Shown piece by piece: positions 1 to 6,616 of a DNA stretch of 6,871 nt. Within the stretch, counting starts at the first letter, position 1, and each line of letters opens with the position of its first letter. The notes beneath the pieces are model-generated. The model made no database searches. It had not been told where the DNA came from and saw nothing but the letters and a program-made list of their open reading frames with translations. Source of the stretch: an uncultured Lachnospiraceae bacterium. Lineage in GTDB: Bacteria; Bacillota; Clostridia; Lachnospirales; Lachnospiraceae. Made by a program: the position numbers and the translations under genes. The stretch lies in contig CALGGL010000375.1 in assembly GCA_937915975.1 (NCBI GenBank), forward strand, positions 1 through 6,871. The letters run 5' to 3'.

Positions 1-2
1 GC

Positions 3-575
3 ACCAATGGCAAAGATGGTCTTTCACTTGCACAGAATGAGTGCTTTGATCTGATACTGCTCGATGTGATGCTGCCCGGTGCGAGTGGCTTTGAGCTGAT
101 GGATTATATCCGACCGACCGGAATGCCGGTCATCTTCATTACTGCCAAAGCAGACGTGAATGATCGCGTGCGCGGGCTGCACCTCGGCGCGGATGATTAT
201 CTGGTAAAGCCCTTTGAGATAGTCGAGCTTCTTGCCCGTATCAATATCGTCTTAAGACGATATAACAAGACAGAAAGCATACTGACCTTCAAGGACATAA
301 CCGTTGATACGGAAAACCACATCGTAAAAAAAGGTGATACTGCCGTTTCGCTCACTCCTAAAGAATTTGAGCTTTTGGTTGTATTTATCAGAAATAAAAA
401 TATCACTCTGTTTCGTGACAGGCTGTATGAGCTGGTATGGCCCGAGCTTATCTACAGCGACGAGCTTTCAGAAACCAGAACCCTTGACCTTCACATACAG
501 AGACTCAGAAAAAAGCTTGACTTAAAAAACGACCTTAAGACCATTTATAACGCAGGCTATCGTCTGGCAGAATAA
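3..575 (+). CDS. OmpR/PhoB-family response regulator, 5' end missing
   Basis: This is the cytoplasmic DNA-binding half of a two-component system. The gene enters the window already open, and 190 residues are visible; compared with the usual 220-235 residues of the family, about 35 N-terminal residues are missing. The receiver domain shows the phospho-acceptor Asp in LLDVMLPG (codon 63-65), the conserved Thr in FITAKAD (visible residue 47), the switch Tyr and the Lys of DDYLVKPFE (residues 66 and 69). A winged-helix output domain follows, with LTPKEFELL, the recognition-helix stretch TLDLHIQRLRKKL and the terminal NAGYRLAE. An ATG or GTG near position 66 would remove the phospho-acceptor Asp, so it is not the true start. 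The stop lies 11 bases before the histidine kinase start, so the two form an operon. Family assignment is secure; the target genes cannot be read. G+C is higher in the first 240 bases than afterwards. Confidence 0.95.
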   Translation, partial: TNGKDGLSLAQNECFDLILLDVMLPGASGFELMDYIRPTGMPVIFITAKADVNDRVRGLHLGADDYLVKPFEIVELLARINIVLRRYNKTESILTFKDITVDTENHIVKKGDTAVSLTPKEFELLVVFIRNKNITLFRDRLYELVWPELIYSDELSETRTLDLHIQRLRKKLDLKNDLKTIYNAGYRLAE

Positions 576-586
576 AGGAAATAAAA

Positions 587-2002
587 ATGAAATTCAGATA
601 TAAAGTGCTTATCATTAATATGCTTTTGTTATCGGCTGTTTTGCTTGCAGTGGGATATGTCATACTAAAGAGAAGCTATGAGCTTGCTCTTGATACCCAG
701 ATTGAAAATGCTGTTTTGGAAAACAACCTTGCTGAAGCTTCAATTGAATACTCTCTTCTTTCGGTAATCAACAGTCCACGGTATAATTTGGACCGTGAAC
801 TTGATTCCATATCCGGACAGGTCTATGCAGGAATGATGAGCGATACCTCCGACCTCATAATACTATATTCGGGTAATCAGGTATTTTCCAGTGAGGAAAA
901 TATAATTATCCCCGATGATTTGATATTACAGGTGGATAATAATATTAAAAACTATATTATAACCGAAGAGGACGGCAAGCTTTTCATTTATATAGCTTCC
1001 TTTTGTAAAATAGATAAGGGTATCCTCAACATCATAACCAGAAGGGATATAACCGGTCTTAAGCGGTTTGTCAAAAAAAGTATAAATGATTACCGGAGTC
1101 TCTCTCTTATCATCCTTACATCTGCTACCTTAATTATTTATATTATAAGCTACTTCCTTACCAGACCGCTGGAAAAGCTAAACGACGTTACCGATGCCTT
1201 TGCACATGGAAGCTATAGTGAGCGAAGCAGCATAAAGGGACATGATGAGGTTGCCCTTTTGTCGGATAAGTTCAACCAGATGGCAGACTCCGTCGAAACC
1301 CATATAGACGAATTAAATGATATGATAAAACGAAGAGATCAGTTTGTTGCCGATTTTACCCATGAGATAAAAACTCCTATGACCGCAATAATCGGCTATG
1401 CAGACACCATGCGTTCCACCGACCTAGATGAGGACCAGCAGCTTATGGCGCTTAATTACATTTTCTCTGAAGGAAAAAGACTTGAGGATATGTCGATGAA
1501 GCTCTTTGATTTAATCTACCTTAAGTCCAACACCATAGATAAAAAGCCTATCTCTGCCGTCTCCTTCGGAAATGATATAGTAAACAGCGTTAAGCCTATA
1601 CTATCTGCGGACGACATAAGCTTAAAATATGAATTTGAGCAGGGCATTATCACAGGCGACAGAGAGCTTTTAAAAACCGTTTTTATCAACCTGATAGATA
1701 ATGCAAGAAAAGCCTCCTCCAAAGGAAGCAAGGTTATATTTAAAGGGGATAAAAAAGGGGAATTTTACTGTTTTACTGTTCAGGATTTTGGTGTCGGAAT
1801 TGAAGAAAAGGATTTGTCCCGTATATGCGACGAATTTTATATGGTCGACAAATCCCGTTCGAGAAAGAAGGGCGGTGCCGGACTCGGACTATCCCTTGCC
1901 AGCCTTATCCTTAACAGACATGATGCGGATATGAAAATCGAAAGCACTCCTAATGTCGGAACGACCTTTAAAATATATTTTAAAATCGGAGATATCGAAT
2001 GA
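587..2002 (+). CDS. Membrane sensor histidine kinase (HAMP-HisKA-HATPase)
   Basis: A 471-residue sensor kinase that should autophosphorylate on His and pass phosphate to the response regulator upstream. Order of parts: transmembrane helix at about 7-27, an extracytoplasmic region at about 29-168 with no domain I recognise, a second helix at about 171-191, HAMP linker at about 192-245, then HisKA with the H-box FTHEIKTPMTAIIGY (His259 followed by Glu260). The ATPase domain has an N-box (NLIDNARKA, Asn368 and Asn372), a G1 box (DFGVGI, Asp400), an F-box-like EFYMVDKSRS and a G2 box (GGAGLGLSL, 429-436). All catalytic motifs look intact. The ATG is preceded by AAAGGA at 574-579 that overlaps the response regulator stop. 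The stop overlaps the start of the next gene (ATGA), so all three genes are probably translationally coupled. The ligand is unknown; the 140-residue outer region is long enough for a sensor domain. Confidence 0.96.
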   Translation: MKFRYKVLIINMLLLSAVLLAVGYVILKRSYELALDTQIENAVLENNLAEASIEYSLLSVINSPRYNLDRELDSISGQVYAGMMSDTSDLIILYSGNQVFSSEENIIIPDDLILQVDNNIKNYIITEEDGKLFIYIASFCKIDKGILNIITRRDITGLKRFVKKSINDYRSLSLIILTSATLIIYIISYFLTRPLEKLNDVTDAFAHGSYSERSSIKGHDEVALLSDKFNQMADSVETHIDELNDMIKRRDQFVADFTHEIKTPMTAIIGYADTMRSTDLDEDQQLMALNYIFSEGKRLEDMSMKLFDLIYLKSNTIDKKPISAVSFGNDIVNSVKPILSADDISLKYEFEQGIITGDRELLKTVFINLIDNARKASSKGSKVIFKGDKKGEFYCFTVQDFGVGIEEKDLSRICDEFYMVDKSRSRKKGGAGLGLSLASLILNRHDADMKIESTPNVGTTFKIYFKIGDIE

Positions 2003-2769
2003 TGAAAAAGAATTTTTCAAACAACTTAATCAACATACTTGTAATAGCTTTATGTATAATATCTGCCTGTGCGTCGGTTTATGTACCTAAGCTTTTACTC
2101 AACAATCGTATGAATCAAAATATAGATAAGGTAAATGTCGTACCAACAGAATACTATTCCGGTCCTTCTGTAGCAGTGGTAAAAAGTGCTTCAAGACAGC
2201 TTTCCGCATATCAGCGATTACAGCTTATAACCAACAGCTGGGAAAGTAATGTTTCACCGGCTTCGGAAGACGAATGCAGCATATCCGAATACGATGCATA
2301 TCTTTTGGCCTCCGACAATATTCTTGCGCTATATAACGACGGTCTTTATCCCGAAAAGATAAGCTCGGAATATCAAAACTGGTACACCTGGCGGGCAGTC
2401 CCTTATAAGGCCCTCGACACAACCTTTGGAATCTATGCTGCCATATATTGGGAAATAACCTATACAAGATACGACAATACCGAAAGCCATAAAGTTATCA
2501 TAGATGAAAGCGGAGAACTTATTTGCGCTATCGCAACCGGAAAGGAAAATTATACCTCATATCTTCCTTCCATAAAAAGTACTGCAAAGCAAATATCGGC
2601 ATCCGACATAAGCGAGGATGTCAAAAAAAATTATCATATCACTCTTCCTTCGGAAGGCGATGATATGGAAATAATCACATATAGTGAAACGAAAGAAAAT
2701 TCCAATAATTCATATAATTATTATATAATACAGGGTGATGAATATTACGGAATATTCACCACCCCATAA
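1999..2769 (+). CDS. Membrane-anchored extracytoplasmic protein, putative accessory to the histidine kinase
   Basis: A 256-residue protein that I cannot name. It opens MMKKN, followed by a single hydrophobic helix at about 10-30. The helix contains ISAC (Cys24), a poor match to a lipobox, so it could be either an uncleaved anchor or a lipoprotein signal. The rest (about 35-256) is polar, Tyr- and Ser-rich, and presumably outside the membrane. Around 150-185 there is an aromatic strand-like stretch (YWEITYTRYDN) followed by KVIIDESGELICAI, a layout that resembles the end of PepSY-like or YycH/YycI-like modules; this is a visual impression, not a match. The start overlaps the kinase stop by 4 bases. 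GGAG at 1988-1991 serves either of the two adjacent ATGs (1999 or 2002). The tight coupling suggests that it modulates the kinase or senses with it. Confidence 0.85.
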   Translation: MMKKNFSNNLINILVIALCIISACASVYVPKLLLNNRMNQNIDKVNVVPTEYYSGPSVAVVKSASRQLSAYQRLQLITNSWESNVSPASEDECSISEYDAYLLASDNILALYNDGLYPEKISSEYQNWYTWRAVPYKALDTTFGIYAAIYWEITYTRYDNTESHKVIIDESGELICAIATGKENYTSYLPSIKSTAKQISASDISEDVKKNYHITLPSEGDDMEIITYSETKENSNNSYNYYIIQGDEYYGIFTTP

Positions 2770-2773
2770 AACT

Positions 2774-2790
2774 TGACAGGCACCTTGTCA
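2774..2790. terminator. Small stem-loop between convergent genes, possible terminator
   Basis: TGACAGG-CAC-CTTGTCA can form a 7-pair stem (one G-T wobble) with a 3-base loop, in the 42-base gap between two converging stop codons. On the minus strand it is followed by AGTTTTA, a short T-run; on the plus strand there is no T-run. It may act as a weak terminator for the minus-strand lipoprotein gene. The position is suggestive but the stem is short. Confidence 0.35.
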
Positions 2791-2811
2791 CATTAACATA
2801 AGTAAAATAAA

Positions 2812-4227
2812 CTACTCGTATCCTATATATAAAAGCGAGCCATCGACTGCATTTATTACAACTCTTATGTTATAAGGTGACATCGAAAAGTCCCAAGCCG
2901 GTACAAAGGTAAATTCATTTTGTTTATCAGGATTGCTTACAGGATAGTAAACCAAATCAAGCGTATTTAAGTTTATGGCAGTTACACTGCATTTTGATGT
3001 ATCAAAGCTTTGCTTTACATTTTCCCTTAAGGACTCCTTTATCGCTTCAAAATCAAGCAGTGCTGTATCATTTACGGATGGCTCTGCATAGTAAAAGCCT
3101 GCATCCAGCCTGGCGTAAAGAATCCCCTTTGAGCATATGTCAATCCAATATCCATCATAGCCTCCAGTCATGGAACCCTTTTGTTCCAAACCGGAACCGG
3201 TAAAAAGAAACGGTAAACCGTATGATTCTATACTAACAAAAAACGGATATCCATCAAAGTATTTACTGCCATCCTCTTTTACAAACTCTAACTGGGCAAT
3301 TATTGCCTCGACCTCATCAGGTGATGCATTTTCAATTTCTATACTTGAAGATTCAGGCGTATCTTCAATATAAAAACTTTGGGCAAGAAGAGCTACAGTA
3401 CCAAATGCATCCAGCTTTTCATTTAAAAAGCCGGCTGCTTCATCATATAATTTATCCCTATTTTTTATACATACATTTGAAGAATCATCCTTTAACTCCG
3501 AATGTCCGCCATTTTCATCTTCCATATATTCCATTCCGTAATATTCGTAATACTCCATAATAGAATCGTCTTCCATAAATTCATTTATGTCAACAGGAAG
3601 AAGTGTCATTACAAATATATATTTTTCAGGATTCATTGAAAAAATAATATAATACTCTTTGTCCTCATATGTTCCCTTATAGGTGTGAAGATCAAAGCCA
3701 TTGAAGCTTGTCCATGAATTAACCGTTTCCTCAGTTACATCAGGATCAATTGTTTCACCGCTATATATATAATACTCTGTGTAAAGATGTTCCTTTAGAG
3801 GATAATCCGTTGCGTAAATATCCTTATCTCCGTATATAAGCTCCTCATGAACCTCTTCATAATCATTTCCAAACAGAGTATCCAGTATATCTTTTTCCCT
3901 TTTTTGCATATCGGATACAGCTTCTATGGTATATATTGGAATACTTCCGACATCCGGTACATCATAATTAATTTTTACATTAAACTTTGTTCCCCCGACC
4001 TCAAAGCTTTCCTGCCAATCAATCTTTTCTGTTTCGAGCTTATCGGATAAGCTTCCAAACTCGTTTGCTTTTACTTCTTGTCTGTCTGCATCCTCCTGCG
4101 AAGCAACCGCTTCGGTTCCGTAGTCGGATATATCGTTGTTCTTTTTGCCACAGGCAGGCAAGGTAATAATAAGCGATATAATTAAGGCTGCTAATGTAAT
4201 TCTTTTATATAAATTTTTCATAAACAA
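2812..4227 (-). CDS. Secreted lipoprotein, acidic and Tyr-rich, unknown family (copy 1, intact)
   Basis: A complete 471-residue exported lipoprotein (469 if the in-frame ATG at 4221 is used). A basic N-terminus and hydrophobic core lead to the lipobox LPAC at Cys26 (counting from the TTG at 4227), then a charged linker rich in Asp, Glu and Ser to about 70. The remainder is acidic and Tyr-rich. Stretches shared with copy 3 are FEVGGTKFNVKINYDV to IPIYTIEAVSD (75-106), FGNDYEEVHEEL (119-130), YIYSGE (153-158) and GFDLHTYKGTYEDKEYY (177-193). The C-terminal module at about 362-471 has CSKGI, a YYPVSNPDKQNE turn and a final VVINAVDGSLLYI. The same C-terminus occurs in copy 2. AAGAGG at 4235-4240 lies 7 bases from the TTG but 13 from the ATG, so TTG is the better-spaced start. 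I do not recognise the function; a named domain-of-unknown-function family is possible. Outer-surface location is well supported. Confidence 0.9.
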   Translation of the reverse strand: MFMKNLYKRITLAALIISLIITLPACGKKNNDISDYGTEAVASQEDADRQEVKANEFGSLSDKLETEKIDWQESFEVGGTKFNVKINYDVPDVGSIPIYTIEAVSDMQKREKDILDTLFGNDYEEVHEELIYGDKDIYATDYPLKEHLYTEYYIYSGETIDPDVTEETVNSWTSFNGFDLHTYKGTYEDKEYYIIFSMNPEKYIFVMTLLPVDINEFMEDDSIMEYYEYYGMEYMEDENGGHSELKDDSSNVCIKNRDKLYDEAAGFLNEKLDAFGTVALLAQSFYIEDTPESSSIEIENASPDEVEAIIAQLEFVKEDGSKYFDGYPFFVSIESYGLPFLFTGSGLEQKGSMTGGYDGYWIDICSKGILYARLDAGFYYAEPSVNDTALLDFEAIKESLRENVKQSFDTSKCSVTAINLNTLDLVYYPVSNPDKQNEFTFVPAWDFSMSPYNIRVVINAVDGSLLYIGYE

Positions 4228-4234
4228 ATTTATG

Positions 4235-4240
4235 CCTCTT
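4235..4240 (-). promoter_or_regulatory. Ribosome binding site deciding between TTG and ATG starts
   Basis: AAGAGG read on the minus strand. It is 7 bases upstream of a TTG at 4227 and 13 bases upstream of an ATG at 4221. The spacing favours TTG, which adds only Met-Phe before the signal peptide. Confidence 0.55.
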
Positions 4241-4252
4241 AATACTATTTTT

Positions 4253-4258
4253 ATTATA
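4253..4258 (-). promoter_or_regulatory. Possible -10 element for the copy 1 lipoprotein gene
   Basis: A perfect TATAAT on the minus strand, about 13 bases upstream of the ribosome binding site. No consensus -35 box is visible 16-18 bases further upstream, so the promoter, if real, may be weak or activator-dependent. The surrounding AT-richness makes a chance match possible. Confidence 0.35.
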
Positions 4259-4302
4259 ATTCAAGCATAAAACATAAATGTATTAAATATGTTTCATAAA
4301 TA

Positions 4303-4740
4303 CTATTCACTCATATAAACAATCGAACCATCAACCGCATTTATTATTACCTCCAGACCTAATGTACCCGCACTGATGTGCCATACAGGGATTACACTTG
4401 CCTCATCTACATTTTCAGGATTAGGTATCGGAAAGTATTCAAATTCCAGATGGTCAAAGCTTACACGTCTGATTCCCCTGTTATAAAAATCAGCATTATT
4501 TTTTAATGCTTCAATAAACATCTCCTTTATGCTCTCCTCATCAAGCAATGCGGTATCAGTTGTAACCTGCTCTATGCTCTCATATAAAAGTATCATACTC
4601 ACTTTATTTATCCCCTTTGAAGAAACCTCTATATAATCCAAGTCTCCCATCGTTTCTTCTCCATAGGAATAATTATATTGAACAAGCAGTTCTTTATTAA
4701 AAATGTTTTCTCTGCCGACATTAAATGCATAGATTCTTCT
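4303..4740 (-). pseudogene. C-terminal fragment of the lipoprotein family (copy 2)
   Basis: About 145 codons remain of a second paralogue. The frame is open from 4743 to the stop at 4303 and is closed upstream by TGA at 4744-4746. Reading from about 4738, RIYAFNVGRENIFNKELL lines up with DGYGFEIGENIIENEII of copy 3 (204-219). EVSSKGIN, RRVSFDHLEFEYFPIPNPEN, IPVW and VIINAVDGSIVYM follow, each with a close counterpart in copy 3 and a looser one in copy 1. The signal peptide and roughly the first two thirds of the gene are gone. The only ATG (4650) would give a 115-residue protein without an export signal, with no obvious ribosome binding site. Immediately upstream lies an unrelated nuclease-family remnant. 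It is almost certainly a dead gene, although the C-terminal frame is undamaged, so the truncation may be fairly recent. Confidence 0.8.
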
Positions 4741-4976
4741 CCATCATCCATATTTTTATTATAGTTATTATCTTTTATTAATCCAATCATTATAACAGAA
4801 ATTAAATCATAACGACTTTTATCCTCATCAAAATATCCGTACAAATCCTCTTTCAAAAACGAATATCTGGTTATGGTATTTTGTCTCATTTTGGGTGGAT
4901 TTGTGCATATCCTGTCATAAGAAGCTATACTGGCTGCTGTATCAATCCGCCTTGCCAGATTGTTCTGTACTTTCAA
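4629..4976 (-). pseudogene. Internally deleted Rpn / PD-(D/E)XK nuclease-family 'transposase' remnant
   Basis: A 115-codon frame starting at TTG 4976. Residues 1-21 (VQNNLARRIDTAASIASYD) match, from memory, the typical N-terminus of Rpn-family recombination-promoting nuclease / PD-(D/E)XK transposase proteins of Lachnospiraceae. Residues 23-66 (ICTNPPKMRQNTITRYS, then YDLISVIMIGLI) match the segment found much later in those proteins, of the type WICxNPPKxxxNTITRYS...YDLxSVIMICL. Family members are usually about 300 residues, so well over 100 residues between the two blocks, including the catalytic nuclease core, have been deleted in frame. Family resemblance ends near residue 68 (about 4770). 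The last 40 or so codons run out of frame over the copy 2 lipoprotein fragment and are not native. The product would be inactive. Family recognition is from memory of conserved motifs and should be checked by a profile search. Confidence 0.72.
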
Positions 4977-4983
4977 TATTCTT

Positions 4984-4990
4984 CCTCCTC
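4984..4990 (-). promoter_or_regulatory. Strong ribosome binding site (GAGGAGG) before a TTG start
   Basis: GAGGAGG read on the minus strand, 7 bases upstream of TTG 4976. An in-frame TGA just upstream (4990-4992) means that no earlier start is possible in this frame. The site fixes TTG as the original start of the nuclease-family remnant and shows that its translation signal survived the decay of the gene. Confidence 0.7.
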
Positions 4991-4992
4991 AT

Positions 4993-5230
4993 TTTACAAT
5001 ATAGATTTTGTTAATGCAACTCTAACAAGTTTAATTAATAAAACTTATTGCTAAAGCTTACTATTGTTTAACGGGATAAGCAGAATTATCTATAATAAAT
5101 CCGGATGGGTAGAATTATAAAGAAATATAACTGCTTAAGAAGAACATACAACATAATAAAACAAAAATCAATAATTTTTAAGAAATGCAACAAATCGTGT
5201 CATTTTTATGTAAACTATATTTCAAAAAAC
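4993..5230. other. AT-rich intergenic gap, no gene seen
   Basis: About 240 bases between the nuclease remnant's ribosome binding site and the stop of the copy 3 gene. All six frames are broken by frequent stops. I see no convincing terminator hairpin, no RNA gene and no clear remnant of the copy 2 N-terminus. The missing 5' part of copy 2 is therefore not here in recognisable form. Confidence 0.6.
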
Positions 5231-6304
5231 TCAATTATTTATAAACACCAATGAACCATCAATTGCATTAACGATAATTCTTAAACTTAAGGTATTTGAA
5301 TTAAGACACCATACAGGTATTAATGTTACTTCATCTTTATTTTCAGGGTTTGGTATTGGGTAATATCTGAAAAACAATCCATCAAAACTAACTCGTTTTA
5401 TTGTTGTATCAGTTAAATCCAAATTATCAATTATTTGCTTTTTAAATATTTCAAGAAGACTTTCCGCATCCAACATAGAGGCATTATCTGTGCTTATGTC
5501 CAGGCTGTCGTATAAAACTCTGATACAAATGTAATTTATGCCCTTTGACGATACATTTATACACTGTGGCTCATGATCAATAAGTTCATCAATTACCGAA
5601 CCGTCACAGATGATTTCATTTTCTATTATATTTTCCCCTATTTCAAATCCATAGCCATCAATAGCAACTATATCCGATACTGTTTTATCTATATCTGAAT
5701 AATAATATAATTCTTCATCTGTATCATATAACATCCTGTTTTTATCCAGCTTTGTTACCAAAAAATCCATTGCAACTTGATAGCAATCATCCTTACTGTC
5801 CTTACATACATTTTCAAGGTTATAACTATTTTCACCCGGAAAACTATAATTGCTTGTAATTCTGTCATCATCCATAAAATCCGACATTTTTTTTGGAGTC
5901 ATCCTCAATATTATATAATCAGGATCTGTGTGCTTTGAAATAACAACATAGTATTCTTTTTCGTCATAAATACCTTTATAAGTATGAAGATAAAAGCCTT
6001 CGTATTCCGACCATGAATTATAATACTTCTCACCCGAATATATTTCATTATCTCCGTTTACGTTTATGTATGGCTCTCCTTCTTCAAACAAGCACCTATG
6101 AACAATTGAAGCAACTTCACTATCATCATCCTCCAAATTTGTATGAACTTCTTCATAGTTTTCACCAAATATATTAATTAATAGTTCTCTTTCCTTTTTT
6201 TCAGTATCTGATAATGTATTAATCGTATATATTGGAATTTTATCCTGGTTTTCTACGTCATACATTAAATTAATTTTATAATTAATTCCACCATTATCAA
6301 AGCC
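5231..6304 (-). pseudogene. Lipoprotein-family paralogue lacking its signal peptide (copy 3, 5'-truncated)
   Basis: From the first ATG (6265) the frame gives 344 residues, but similarity to copy 1 continues upstream to about 6304: GFDNGGINYKINLMYDV corresponds to SFEVGGTKFNVKINYDV (74-90 of copy 1). Beyond that the frame stays open to 6433 but carries no alternative start, signal peptide or lipobox, and base composition changes abruptly. The body keeps all family blocks: IPIYTINTLSD (10-20), FGENYEEVH (33-41), EIYSGE (74-79), GFYLHTYKGIYDEKEYY (90-106), NVSSKGINY (237-245), YYPIPNPENKDE (301-312), IPVW and IIVNAIDGSLVFI (330-342). No internal stop or frameshift is seen, so the loss of the 5' end looks recent or is an assembly break. 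Translated from 6265 it would stay in the cytoplasm. It is closer to copy 2 than to copy 1 in the C-terminal module. Function unknown. Confidence 0.8.
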
Positions 6305-6311
6305 TTTGTTG
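6298..6311. other. Junction between the AT-rich lipoprotein array and foreign-looking DNA
   Basis: By hand count, G+C is about 23% over 6241-6300 and about 60% over 6311-6360. Similarity of copy 3 to copy 1 ends here, and a plus-strand reading frame of a different gene begins here without a start codon. The boundary sits on CAAAG-C-CTTTG (6298-6308), a short perfect inverted repeat. Both flanking genes are cut at this point. Confidence 0.7.
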
Positions 6312-6616
6312 CCGGGGGCGTCGTTATCACTGGCATCCTGCTCTCCGATAACGAAACCGTTCGGGGTAAGCTCGGTAAGACCATGGATATTCTGAGTGAC
6401 GTCGAGAAAGCGGTAAAAAACCCGTTGGGTAGTTTAGCGTCATCAATCAGCTCTGGATATTCTTCCGGAAGCCGAGAGATGGGCTACTACGAGTACCAGA
6501 ACAACAAAGACCAGAGACTGTGGGAAATGAAGAAACTCGAAATGCAGTATAAGCATGACGAGGAAATGGCAAAGCTTCAGAAGAAAGAGGAGGAAGAAAA
6601 GGATGTTCAGAATTAA
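6302..6616 (+). CDS. Small membrane/coiled-coil protein, 5'-truncated, phage- or plasmid-like
   Basis: The plus-strand frame is open from 6269, but the part before about 6302 belongs to the other side of the junction. It reads as a hydrophobic segment (AFVAGGVVITGILL) and a DNETVRGKLGK stretch, then a Ser/Gly-rich region (SLASSISSGYSSGSR), and ends in a highly charged helix-forming tail rich in Lys, Glu and Met with coiled-coil character. The hydrophobic segment followed by a charged stretch faintly recalls YtxH-like proteins, but I do not claim membership. The first ATG (6383) would give 77 residues; it lacks a good ribosome binding site and would cut off the hydrophobic segment, so the real start probably lay beyond the junction. 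The stop overlaps the next gene by 14 bases. Function unknown. Confidence 0.6.
   Translation, partial: AFVAGGVVITGILLSDNETVRGKLGKTMDILSDVEKAVKNPLGSLASSISSGYSSGSREMGYYEYQNNKDQRLWEMKKLEMQYKHDEEMAKLQKKEEEEKDVQN

Noticed and set aside
2225..2467. Minus-strand open frame of 80 codons inside the kinase partner gene
   Set aside because: It is antisense to a well-supported gene, has no family features, and is best explained as a shadow frame; the same holds for the other short frames inside the kinase and copy 1 genes.
4629..4976. Reading this frame as the frameshifted middle of lipoprotein copy 2
   Set aside because: ITRYSF superficially lines up with ITSNYSF of copy 3, but the blocks RRIDTAASIASYD and NPPK...NTITRYS fit the Rpn nuclease family much better.
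5067..5096. Plus-strand promoter TTTAAC - 18 bases - TATAAT
   Set aside because: The -35 match is poor, the region is very AT-rich, and no plus-strand gene follows for over a kilobase.
5120..5200. Hydrophobic, signal-peptide-like translation on the minus strand in the intergenic gap
   Set aside because: It is interrupted by stops in every frame and has no ribosome binding site; AT-rich DNA readily translates to Leu/Ile/Phe runs.
6266..6433. N-terminal extension of copy 3 as its native linker
   Set aside because: The frame is open and translates to a linker-like D/N/G-rich stretch, but it has no start codon, signal peptide or lipobox, and its composition matches the plus-strand foreign block.
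6383..6616. ATG 6383 as the true start of the first small gene
   Set aside because: There is no good ribosome binding site, and a hydrophobic segment in the same frame lies upstream, so a truncated longer gene is more likely.
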